In this document: positions 1 through 7,600 of the stretch, piece after piece | Layout of the letters: the number at the start of each line of letters is the position of its first letter | Numbering within the stretch: position 1 is the stretch's first letter | Source: a virus | Length of the DNA: 28,195 nt | Reading direction: 5' to 3' (one strand) | Virus record (IMG/VR): IMGVR_UViG_3300037246_002191 | Span: 1 to 28,195 of that record | Notes under the pieces: model-generated | Seen by the model: only the letters and a program-made list of their open reading frames with translations | What the model was told of the DNA's origin: nothing | The model's database searches: none | Translations under genes and position numbers: made by a program

Positions 1-1
1 G

Positions 2-949
2 GCGAGCTTCCACCAGTTCGACAAGATGCACCTGGCGCGCAGCAAGATGGACGTGCCGTACACCACGAAGAAGGGCAAGCAGCGCAAGAAGGCGATCTTC
101 CCCGTGCGCGGCATCGTCAACCGCGAGCAGCTCAACGCGATCGTGAACACGTTGCAGATCAGGCGGCGCAAGGAGGACGTGCTCGACCTGCCGCCCAAGA
201 TATTCACCTACCCCGAGCTCGAGCTCGATCCCCCGACCGCCAGGATCTACGCCAAGATGCGCGACTTCGCGCTCATCGAGATCGCCGAGCTCGGCGACGA
301 CACGCCGATCTTCGCGCCTGGTGCCAAGTCCGCGCTCGAGGCAACCCTGCGCCTCGAGCAGCTGGCGCAAGGCTTCCTGGGCGGCATCCCCGAGCCCTAC
401 CTCGAGAAGATCACGCCGCTGATCGCCAAGAGCGCCGAGAAGATCGAAGGCCGGCCAGGCCACCTGATCTTCCCGCGCTCCACGAAGATCGAGTGGCTCA
501 CCGAGACGATCGACACCGTGCTGCGCCAGGGCGGTCAGCCATTCATCATCACCAGGTTCAACACGCCGGCGTTCTGGCTCGAGCAACAGTGGGAAGACAG
601 CTGCTTCCTGCATGGTGGCCTGAGCTCGCAGGCACGCAGCGACATGATCGAGGAGTTCCAGGCCGGCGGCCTGCGCGTCATGTTCGCCCAGGTGAAGCTG
701 TGCGAGGGCTTCAACCTCACCAAGTCGAACGACGGACTCTTCTACGGTCGTGACTGGAGCCCCGCTGTGAACGCGCAAGCCGGCGACCGAATGCACCGCA
801 TCGGGCAGACGGGCACGGTGAATATCCAGGTCCCGATCATGCTCGACACGTTCGAGGTGTACCTACACAAGAAGCTCTCCGCGAAGGAGCGAGACGCCGA
901 GCAGTCATTGCGGCGCGTCACGGTGGGCGAACTGAGAAAAGCACTATGA
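2..949 (+). CDS. SNF2-family DNA helicase/ATPase, C-terminal part (5'-truncated)
   Basis: The reading frame is open from the left edge of the window, so the N-terminal half with Walker A and B motifs is missing. What remains is helicase lobe 2 of a superfamily 2 SNF2/Rad54-like ATPase. Visible motifs are a 'LHGGLSS' stretch, 'LCEGFNLT' (motif V-like) and the hallmark motif VI 'QAGDRMHRIGQ' (bases about 772-810) with its arginine fingers. Such ATPases translocate on double-stranded DNA; phage versions lie in replication or recombination modules. The stop overlaps the next start as ATGA, so the two genes are probably translationally coupled. The first ATG seen (base 26) is internal, because the frame continues upstream of it. 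The family call is firm; the substrate and role in this phage are not known. Confidence 0.88.
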   Translation, partial: ASFHQFDKMHLARSKMDVPYTTKKGKQRKKAIFPVRGIVNREQLNAIVNTLQIRRRKEDVLDLPPKIFTYPELELDPPTARIYAKMRDFALIEIAELGDDTPIFAPGAKSALEATLRLEQLAQGFLGGIPEPYLEKITPLIAKSAEKIEGRPGHLIFPRSTKIEWLTETIDTVLRQGGQPFIITRFNTPAFWLEQQWEDSCFLHGGLSSQARSDMIEEFQAGGLRVMFAQVKLCEGFNLTKSNDGLFYGRDWSPAVNAQAGDRMHRIGQTGTVNIQVPIMLDTFEVYLHKKLSAKERDAEQSLRRVTVGELRKAL

Positions 950-1704
950 ACAAGCTCTTCTGGATCTGCGGCAAACCTGGCAGTGGCAAGACAACCCTTC
1001 TGCGCGAGCTCGAGGTGTGGCGGCCCGACCTGGCCTGCTTCGACGCGGACGCCTGCCGGTCCTCGCTCTACCCAGGGCTCGGCTACACGCTCAAGGATCG
1101 CATGGCGAACGTCAGCATCCTCACCGAGCTCGGGTGCCAGGTCGCGCGCTACGGTGGCGATTCGGCCGTGGCCGCGGTGACGCCTACGCACGAGCTCCGC
1201 AACCACGTGCAGCTGCGCGCCGACGAGCTCGGCGTGGAGCTGCACTTCATCCACCTGCACGGCCGGCAGCGTGCGCTCTGGGAGGGCAGCGTCTACGAGG
1301 AGTTCCTCCGCACGGGCCTGCACCTGGACATGAGCAAGCACTCGCCGCTCACCGCCGCGAACGAGGTGATCCAGTGCTGGCTCAAGCAGCCGGCACGGCA
1401 GCTGTTCATTGGTCGCTGGCAACCCTTCCACACTGGGCACCAGGCCATCATCTGCCAGGCGCTCGAGAACGGGCCGGTGGCGATCGGGGTGAGGCTCACG
1501 ACGATCGACAAGGACAACCCCGAGGGCGCGATGCGCCGCATGCTCAATATCCGCGAGGAGTTCAAGCACGACGACGTCGAGGTGTTCCTGTGCCCCGACA
1601 TCGACAGCATCCATATCGGTCGTGGCGTGGGCTACGACATTGTAAAGCACGCCGAGGTGCCAGGCGTCAGTGGCACCAAGTTGAGGAAAGAACGCAATGA
1701 GTGA
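946..1704 (+). CDS. Bifunctional APS-kinase-like P-loop kinase / NadM-like nucleotidyltransferase
   Basis: This 252-residue protein has two domains. Residues 1-140 form a P-loop kinase: Walker A GKPGSGKTT (9-17), then D33-A-D35 with R38 and a 'LGYTLKDR' stretch ending at R52 with N55, the pattern of adenylylsulfate kinase (CysC). Residues 150-252 form an HxGH nucleotidyltransferase: GRWQPFHTGH with H162 and H165, and near the C-terminus SGTKLR (242-247). Both motifs match archaeal/phage NadM-type NMN adenylyltransferases and, less well, ATP sulfurylase. The C-terminal domain is only about 100 residues, far shorter than ATP sulfurylase (about 390). A likely role is nucleotide or NAD cofactor metabolism, for example making NMN and then NAD, but the substrate is inferred. 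It starts at ATGA overlapping the helicase stop. A PAPS-synthetase-like role is the main alternative. Confidence 0.8.
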   Translation: MNKLFWICGKPGSGKTTLLRELEVWRPDLACFDADACRSSLYPGLGYTLKDRMANVSILTELGCQVARYGGDSAVAAVTPTHELRNHVQLRADELGVELHFIHLHGRQRALWEGSVYEEFLRTGLHLDMSKHSPLTAANEVIQCWLKQPARQLFIGRWQPFHTGHQAIICQALENGPVAIGVRLTTIDKDNPEGAMRRMLNIREEFKHDDVEVFLCPDIDSIHIGRGVGYDIVKHAEVPGVSGTKLRKERNE

Positions 1705-1945
1705 ATTAGACGACGGCAGCAAGAGCTGCATCAAGACCGAGTGTGTCATCCCGAGCGGCGTGATCCTGCCGTGGCTCCTCGCCCGCTTCCCCGAGCTCGC
1801 GCGAGACGCCAGGCTCGTGAAGATCGAGGACACCTACCGCGGCGGCTACAAGTTCACGATCGAGCACACCGTGCAGGAGCCGGTCCTGCTCAACCCGCCG
1901 CCGATCGCGCTCACGCCGCCGGCCGACGAGGTCACCGATGGATGA
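1697..1945 (+). CDS. Hypothetical protein, 82 aa
   Basis: This small gene overlaps the end of the kinase/nucleotidyltransferase gene by 8 bases and the start of the next gene by 8 bases. A GAGG-type ribosome binding site lies about 10 bases before the ATG. The protein has a mixed helical N-terminal half ('ILPWLLARFPELARDARLVKIED') and a short beta-like middle, and ends in a Pro-rich acidic tail. No membrane segment, signal peptide or known motif was seen. Its place in a run of overlapping genes supports it being real. Function is unknown. Confidence 0.68.
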   Translation: MSELDDGSKSCIKTECVIPSGVILPWLLARFPELARDARLVKIEDTYRGGYKFTIEHTVQEPVLLNPPPIALTPPADEVTDG

Positions 1946-2207
1946 GCGCACCGTCGAGCACCTGGTGGCCGCGGTTGCGGTGAGTCTCTACACCTACAAC
2001 GTCGCGCCGATCGTGCGCGCGACGGATCTCTACAATCACTTCTCGGGCCTGTGCGCCGAGATGCACGAGCTCCTCGAGCTCGTCGACAACAAGTGCTGGG
2101 CCACTGAGATGGCCGCACCGACGGCGCTCTGCTACTTGCAGCACGCGATGGACAAGTATGCCGGCGAGGCCGAAGAGCGCGTCCAGGTCAATCTGGGGGC
2201 CTGCTGA
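1938..2207 (+). CDS. Hypothetical protein, 89 aa
   Basis: The ATG overlaps the preceding stop, with a GAGG ribosome binding site six bases upstream. The protein looks all-helical and acidic, with a central stretch 'MHELLELVDNKCWATEM' and a conserved-looking Trp. I do not recognise the family. The stop is joined to the next start as TGATG, which suggests coupled translation. It belongs to the run of small accessory genes between the nucleotidyltransferase and the ssDNA-binding candidate. Confidence 0.68.
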   Translation: MDERTVEHLVAAVAVSLYTYNVAPIVRATDLYNHFSGLCAEMHELLELVDNKCWATEMAAPTALCYLQHAMDKYAGEAEERVQVNLGAC

Positions 2208-2485
2208 TGAGCATGCTCAAGAAGCACCAGGAGAGCATGCGCCAGGGGGTGATTCTTGAGCGTGATCGCTGCATGCGAATCCTGGCCGCGATTGCCGAGG
2301 ACCTGGGAAAGGCCCTCGAGAAGAAACTGATGAGCGCCGGCGAGAAGCACCTGGCCGAAGTTCGATTCAAGATTTGCCAGGGCATCATCGCCGTCGCGCA
2401 GATCAAGGTCATGTCTGGAGAAGATCCCAATGCCGAAGACACCCCGAAAGAAGGTCCTGGATTCGACCCCGATGCCGTGGGGTGA
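2207..2485 (+). CDS. Hypothetical coiled-coil-like protein, 92 aa
   Basis: The start is joined to the previous stop as TGATG. The protein is Lys/Glu/Met-rich and probably helical over residues 1-70 ('ILERDRCMRILAAIAEDLG'), followed by a disordered acidic Pro/Gly tail. There is no recognised domain. It overlaps the next gene by 56 bases, a larger overlap than elsewhere in the block, but both frames look coding. Function is unknown. Confidence 0.62.
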   Translation: MSMLKKHQESMRQGVILERDRCMRILAAIAEDLGKALEKKLMSAGEKHLAEVRFKICQGIIAVAQIKVMSGEDPNAEDTPKEGPGFDPDAVG

Positions 2486-2690
2486 GCACAAGGGGATCCC
2501 GATGGCCGACGTCGACCAGGGCTACCTGCTCTGGCTCTTCCGCCAGAAGTGGATCCGCGACTGGCCCGACATTCACGAATACCTGGTGGAGAACCAGGAT
2601 GCGCTTCTGCTCGAAGACGCCGAGAGCGAAGCGGATCAACCACGCGGCGAATTCACTTCTTACGAGGATTACATGCGCCATGGACACTGA
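2430..2690 (+). CDS. DUF3820-like small protein, 86 aa
   Basis: Residues 15-40 carry the signature MPWGEHKGIPMADVDQGYLL followed by WLFRQ. This matches the DUF3820 (QSregVF-type) motif, in which a 'MPFGKYKG..LADLP..YLLWL' pattern is typical. That motif occurs in many short phage and bacterial proteins and also beside DnaQ-type exonuclease domains. Its biochemical role is not settled. The rest of the protein is acidic and helical. A GGAGAAGA ribosome binding site precedes the ATG inside the upstream gene. Confidence in the motif is good; no function is claimed. Confidence 0.75.
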   Translation: MPKTPRKKVLDSTPMPWGEHKGIPMADVDQGYLLWLFRQKWIRDWPDIHEYLVENQDALLLEDAESEADQPRGEFTSYEDYMRHGH

Positions 2691-3207
2691 CCTTTCATTC
2701 GACGACAGCGAGTTCCAGACACAGATCGTTCCCCTAGCCGACATGCCGGCACTGATTGAAGCATCCAGGAAGCCGTGCAGTAACGGCAACCCGTGCGGCA
2801 CGCTCCAGCACCACATCCCCTGCTCGGCCAAGGTGCACCTGGTCACCAAGGTCGCGCGGCTCAACCTGACCAACGAATGGGTCCGCATCGAGGCCGGCGA
2901 CCGAATCATCGGCGACACCACCAGGACCGTCGTCAAGGTCGACTACCGCGCCGACCAGCACGCGTACCGAATGAAGTGGCTCGGCCTGCTTCGCAAGCTC
3001 GTGCACCGCAGCGCGCTCTGGCAGATCAGACCCGAGGCCATTGAGTTCCTGCGCGGCGAGCTCTCCATCCCGGCCAAGGTGCTCGTCAACCACGGCAACG
3101 TGTACTACGCATCCGAGGAGCAGATGTTCGTCGGCGAGTGCGGCAACAAGCTCGACCGGGCCTACTGGGACAACTACCGGATGACAGCCTATGACCCAAT
3201 CGACTGA
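2680..3207 (+). CDS. Hypothetical protein with N-terminal Cys/His cluster, 175 aa
   Basis: The frame is open further upstream, but the ATG at 2680 overlaps the previous gene by only 11 bases and gives a normal protein N-terminus, so it is chosen as the start. C33, C39, H44, H45, C48 and H53 are close together and could bind a metal; this is inference. The middle part (about 55-110) reads as beta-rich. Residues 115-175 mix helix and strand, with several Tyr and Asn near the end. I do not recognise the family. It sits among small overlapping genes ahead of the replication genes. Confidence 0.7.
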   Translation: MDTDLSFDDSEFQTQIVPLADMPALIEASRKPCSNGNPCGTLQHHIPCSAKVHLVTKVARLNLTNEWVRIEAGDRIIGDTTRTVVKVDYRADQHAYRMKWLGLLRKLVHRSALWQIRPEAIEFLRGELSIPAKVLVNHGNVYYASEEQMFVGECGNKLDRAYWDNYRMTAYDPID

Positions 3208-3388
3208 CCAGTACGAGGCGTTCCGCAAGCTCACCGACGAGCAGTACGCGCACTGCACGCTGACGGAGAAGCTCAACGTCTACCTGCAACACCACCCCAT
3301 TCGCGCGGTCGCGTTCCTGGAGGAGCTCGTCCGCACCATTTACCCAGCCTGGGACAAAGACAATGACAGACATCCAAGCACTGATTGA
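3191..3388 (+). CDS. Hypothetical protein, 65 aa
   Basis: This short gene overlaps its neighbours on both sides by 17 and 26 bases. The protein is probably helical, with a central hydrophobic helix ('IRAVAFLEELVRTIYPAW') and an acidic, His-containing C-terminus. No domain is recognised. The unusually large overlaps lower confidence slightly, but no better frame covers this stretch. Confidence 0.55.
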   Translation: MTQSTDQYEAFRKLTDEQYAHCTLTEKLNVYLQHHPIRAVAFLEELVRTIYPAWDKDNDRHPSTD

Positions 3389-3803
3389 CGGATACATTTC
3401 CACACGCCTGGCGTACGACGACGCGCACGAAATCTCGAGCGCAGCCGACAAGGAACACAAGGGCGCGAAGGCCAAGCTCGTCGAGGCCATGGTCAGCGAG
3501 CAGCAGACCGGCATGAAGATGGACTACGGCCTGGGCTTCAACCTCCGCAACCAGTTCAGCATCAGCTGCAACATGGAGAACGAGGAGGACGTGAAAGAGT
3601 GGCTGCACGAACGCTACGGCGACATCGAGCAGTTCACGACCCTCAAGGTCGCCAAGAAGACCGTCGAGGAGAGACTGAAAGCCGACATCGAAGGCGAGGA
3701 GCTCGACCAGTTCGACGTCCCCGACTTCATGAACTTGAAGACCCGGCCGGATGTATCGTGCACCGGTTGGAAAGCCTACTCAGCACAGAAAAGGAGCGAA
3801 TGA
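3363..3803 (+). CDS. Hypothetical phage replication-module protein, 146 aa
   Basis: Residues 1-50 look like a helical hairpin or coiled coil ('AADKEHKGAKAKLVEAMV'). A beta segment follows ('YGLGFNLRNQFSISC'), then a helical part 'VKEWLHERYGDIEQFT', and a C-terminal segment ends in 'DVSCTGWKAYSA'. Proteins of this shape are common in phage replication modules, but I do not recognise a named family. The stop (TGA) lies within the start region of the next gene, so the two are probably coupled and may work together. Confidence 0.72.
   Translation: MTDIQALIDGYISTRLAYDDAHEISSAADKEHKGAKAKLVEAMVSEQQTGMKMDYGLGFNLRNQFSISCNMENEEDVKEWLHERYGDIEQFTTLKVAKKTVEERLKADIEGEELDQFDVPDFMNLKTRPDVSCTGWKAYSAQKRSE
3791..3796 (+). 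promoter_or_regulatory. Ribosome binding site AAGGAG deciding the start of the 3803 gene
   Basis: AAGGAG lies six bases before the ATG at 3803 and only three before the in-frame ATG at 3800. Spacing favours 3803 as the main start. Confidence 0.65.
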
Positions 3804-4627
3804 TGGCGAGCAAGAAGAAGAACGGAATGACTGTCTGGAAGCCCCGCGAGTTCGACGGCAACGATCTGTTGCCGGTGAACGATGCAGTGGCACTCGCGCC
3901 CATCGAGGGCGTCCCCGAGCTCGTCGGCCGCGAGCATGTCGACCCGAAGGATCTACTGTTGCCGAGCCTGGCGCTCTTGCACGGGACGTCTGACGCGGTC
4001 CAGAACAAGCTGGACGGGGCCGAGGCCGGCCTGTTCATGCATACGGGCACGGAGGAGATCCTGCCCGAGGGCGCGCTGCGCCTGATCTTCGCCCACCACC
4101 ACAAGGGCAACGCGCTCTTCCCCAAGGAGGACGCACGCTACCAGGGCCTCGAGACGTGCATCTCGCGCGACCAGGTGGAAGGCACCGTGTACGGCTCGTG
4201 CGAGGAGTGCCGCAAGTGCCTGGACTGGGACGACGAGAACAACCTGCCGCCCCTGGGGGCCGAGACGCACCACTTCGTCGCCATGACCGACCGCGGGCCG
4301 GTGATGATGCGGTTCTCGCGCACCAGCTACAAGGCGGCCAACAAGTTCATCTCGTCGTGGATGATGTCGCGGAAGAACCTGTGGGCACATCCTGTGGTGG
4401 TTCGCATCGTCACGGGGAACAAGACACTGGCGACCGGCCAGGTCAAACTCTACCACCACATGCAGCTGGCCTGGCAGACGACGGAAAAGGTACCGGATGA
4501 GCTTCAAAGAGCGGCCTTCCAGCTCTACAAGGAGGTCGAGTCGAAACACGAAACCGGCAACCTCAAGTCCCATGACGAAGGCGCAGACGAAGCGAGTGAC
4601 GAGCTCTTCGATACACCACCAGACTAG
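3803..4627 (+). CDS. Cys-cluster protein with acidic tail, candidate ssDNA-binding protein, 274 aa
   Basis: The N-terminal 20 residues are basic. Residues 46-100 match a pattern common in phage replication modules: 'VDPKDLLLPSLALLHGTSDA', then a 'GLFMHTGTEEIL' strand. C119, C133, C136 and C139 could form a zinc site. The region after residue 160 is mixed alpha/beta with many aromatic and basic residues ('MMRFSRTSYKAANKFISSW'). The last 20 residues are strongly acidic (DEGADEASDELFDTPPD). A zinc site plus an acidic tail recalls single-stranded DNA-binding proteins such as T4 gp32 and T7 gp2.5. Its place directly before the primase-helicase also fits, but no OB fold can be proved by eye. An in-frame ATG at 3800 is an alternative start. 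Confidence 0.72.
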   Translation: MASKKKNGMTVWKPREFDGNDLLPVNDAVALAPIEGVPELVGREHVDPKDLLLPSLALLHGTSDAVQNKLDGAEAGLFMHTGTEEILPEGALRLIFAHHHKGNALFPKEDARYQGLETCISRDQVEGTVYGSCEECRKCLDWDDENNLPPLGAETHHFVAMTDRGPVMMRFSRTSYKAANKFISSWMMSRKNLWAHPVVVRIVTGNKTLATGQVKLYHHMQLAWQTTEKVPDELQRAAFQLYKEVESKHETGNLKSHDEGADEASDELFDTPPD

Positions 4628-4645
4628 ACAGCCCTGAACAAAAAC

Positions 4646-4681
4646 GACGGCCGCGGCGAGTTGAGGTTCGCTGCGGCCGTC
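4646..4681 (-). terminator. Hairpin with T-tract on the minus strand (possible intrinsic terminator)
   Basis: A perfect 9-bp inverted repeat (GACGGCCGC / GCGGCCGTC, 4646-4654 and 4673-4681) extends inward through G-T, G-C, C-G, G-C and A-T pairs to a small loop near 4662-4665. On the minus strand it is followed by GTTTTTGTT (4645-4637), the form of an intrinsic terminator. On the plus strand only a weak CTGCGTT follows. It fills the only sizeable gap in the plus-strand block. It may stop transcripts reading in from the virion block, or act in both directions. Confidence 0.6.
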
Positions 4682-4694
4682 TGCGTTAGAGCCC

Positions 4695-7600
4695 GTGCAA
4701 ATGGAACGAAGCCACTTCGGATCAGTGAAGGAAGCGTTCGCTACGCAACATGAGCGTAGCCTGGAAATGCTAGGAGTCGTCGTCAAAAAGGGTGGCGATC
4801 GACAATGGCAAGCGGTCGCCTGCCCCTGTTGCAGCGACACCGACGGCAGTGCCAGCATCGCGAAAGCGAGCGGCCATCTCCGCTGTCATCAGTGCGGACG
4901 CAAGCTCGATCTGTTCGAGTGGTGGGCCGAGAACAACGGGTGCTCGACCTGGGATGCGTGCAAGGCGATCGGGGAGATACTCGGGGTGCCGTTGCCGAAG
5001 ATGAAGAAGCGCAAGGGTCGTGAGGTTCAGAAGATGACCCCCGAGCGCCTCGACCGAGCGATCCACAATCTCATGGAGCTCGAGGAGGCGGGGCAGTCTC
5101 GAGCCTACCTCGAGAAGGCCGGCTTGTTCGACCCGGCGATGCTCGCCAGGTTCGGCGTCGGATGGCTCGAGGGGTGCCTGGTGTTCGCGCAGTTCTACCC
5201 GAACGGCGAGCTCCGTCAGCGGTACCGGAGGCACACGCCGGCGGCGAAACAAAAGTGGGGGTGGAGCAAGGGCGCCGGCGGGCCGATCGGCTTCTGGCCG
5301 TACATGGAGCTCCCCGACGACGCCGAGCTCCTGATCTGCGAGGGCGAGAAGGACGTGATGGCGGCCTGGAAGATCATGAAGCTCCACCGCCGCGAGGTGC
5401 CGATCTTCGCCTTCACCTGGACCGGCGGCGCCGGCGCTCCCGTGACGTCGGCCCTGATGCCCGAGGCGTGGCGAGGTCGCCGCGTGTGGGTCTGCTACGA
5501 CAACGACACGTTCCAGGGGCCGGACCTGAAAACGCACCGTGCGCCGGATCCTCGCAAGCTGAGAGACTTGATCCGCCGGCGCGACAACCTGGTGCACGGG
5601 GTGGCCGAGAAGTTCCAGGCCAACGGCTGCGACGTCCACCTGCTGCACGTCGACATCGACCCGATCGACCACCATGGCGCCGACCTGCGCGACTGGGCCA
5701 CCGCCGGCAAGACGTTCGCCGACTTCCCCCAGTGCGAGCTCGCCGAGCTCGTCGACCCGACAGACGACCCCGAAGAGGTGTCGCATGGCGGGGTGTTCAT
5801 GTCGGCCGGCAAGTACGTGACCACCAAAGGGTCGGTCGCGCTGATCGAGAAGAACACCCTGACCGTGCCGAGCGAGACGAACATCATCTGCCCGATCGGC
5901 AGCAAGCCCTGCTGCGGCATCTGCCCGGTGACCAGGCTGTTCTCCGAGCAGTTCATCGACTGGAAGATGTACCGCGGCGAGCTCCTCGCGGCGCTGATCT
6001 CTCCCAACCCTGACCGGCACATCATCACGAACCTGCTGGGCAAGCCACCTGGCTGCAACGAGTGCAAGCTCGAGCACCGCGAGTACGTGAACGGCGCCTG
6101 GTGGCGGGTGTCGCCTGGCGCGACCGACGAAGGCGACGGCACCGAGCTCTACAACGTGGTCAGCACCGACCGGCCGTCATTGTCGGGGGACGTCGGGATC
6201 ACCGGCTACGCGCATCACGTCAGCGGCAGCGTCGGGATCTTCGCCACCAAGCTCGAGCAGCTGGACAAGCCCGACGTCGATCTCGAGCTCTACCACCACG
6301 AGCTCCTGCCGATGACACCGTGGGCGACGAACGACCAGGCCGCGATCGACAAGCACGTGGACGAGATGGTGCACGACTACACGCACAACGTCAGCCAAAT
6401 CTACGGCCGGCCCGACCTGCACCTGGGCGTCATGCTCGTCGCGCACTCGGCGCTCTGGTACAACCTCGACGGCCACAAGATCCGGGGCTGGCTCGACGCC
6501 TGCTTCTTCGGCGAGACCCGTCGGGGAAAGAGTGAGACGATCAAGCGGCTGTTCGAGCACTGGCGCCTGGGCGCTTCGTTCACCTGCATGGAGAACTACT
6601 CGAGGGCGGGGCTCACGGTTGGCGGCGCCGAGAGCGGCACGCAGATGCGGCCTGGCCTGTGGCCGAAGAACAACCGGAAGATGATCTTCCTCGACGAGTT
6701 CCACCACATGTCCGAGCAGGGCATCTCGCGCAACGTCATGGTCCACTTGCAGAGCGCACGCGACGAGGGCAAGGTGTCGGCGCTCAAGGTCTACGGCGAC
6801 CTGAAACTGCCGGCGGCCTCGAGGCTCATCACGGCCGGCAACTGGAGCAAGCGGAACAAGCGGCACTTCCAGTACTACTGCCAGCACCTGCTCGACTTCT
6901 ACGGCGTCCCCGAGAGCCTGGCGCGGATGGACTTCGCCTGGTGCGTCCACGGCGACGTGCCGATGAAGCCCGAGGACGTCGAGCACCAATGGACGACCGA
7001 CCTGGCGCGAGCTCTGATCCTGCGGGCCTGGTCGATGGAGCCGCACCAGATCCACCTGGCGCCCGAGGCCGTGGCCCTGGCAAAGCAGACGTGCATGGAG
7101 TGGAACGCGATCTACGCCAGCGAGGAGCTCCCGCTTCACACCGGCATCGAGAAGTACCACAGCATCATCCGCATCGCCATCGCCATCGCGAACATGTGCT
7201 ACAGCCACCCCAAGGGGCGCGAGGCCGACTGCGAGGTCCGCGAGGTGCACGTCATGTGGGCGATCTGCTGGATCTTGAAGACGTGGGAGAACCTGCAGTA
7301 CGACCAGTTCAGCCAGCGAGTCATCCAGGCCCGCACCGTGACGCAGCCGTTCCTGGTCGAAGCGAGCTTCACCTGCCAGCTGGCCCTCGAGGACCCCGAC
7401 CACGCCATGGTCATCCTCTCGCGCCTGTCGGAGACGAACAGCATGCAGTCGCTCATGGGCTTCGTGCTCGGCAACGGACAGATCGAGGAGCAGCGGCACT
7501 TCACCAAGTGGCTCGGCTTCTTGCAGCGGTGCTCGGCCTTGCAGGAGCGGTCAGACAACCGCTACCACAACCAGTACGGACCGACCGAGGGGGCGCTCGC

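Noticed and set aside
742-1833. Minus-strand frame of about 360 codons opposite the kinase/nucleotidyltransferase
   Set aside because: It overlaps two genes with clear motifs and has no recognisable content.
2374-2679. Upstream extension of the 175-aa gene
   Set aside because: The extension overlaps two coding genes and reads as Arg-rich out-of-frame sequence; the ATG at 2680 fits the overlap pattern of the block.
4770-7499. Two minus-strand frames of about 435-440 codons opposite the primase-helicase
   Set aside because: The plus-strand protein has catalytic motifs throughout; the antisense translations are Val/Leu/Arg-rich without domains.
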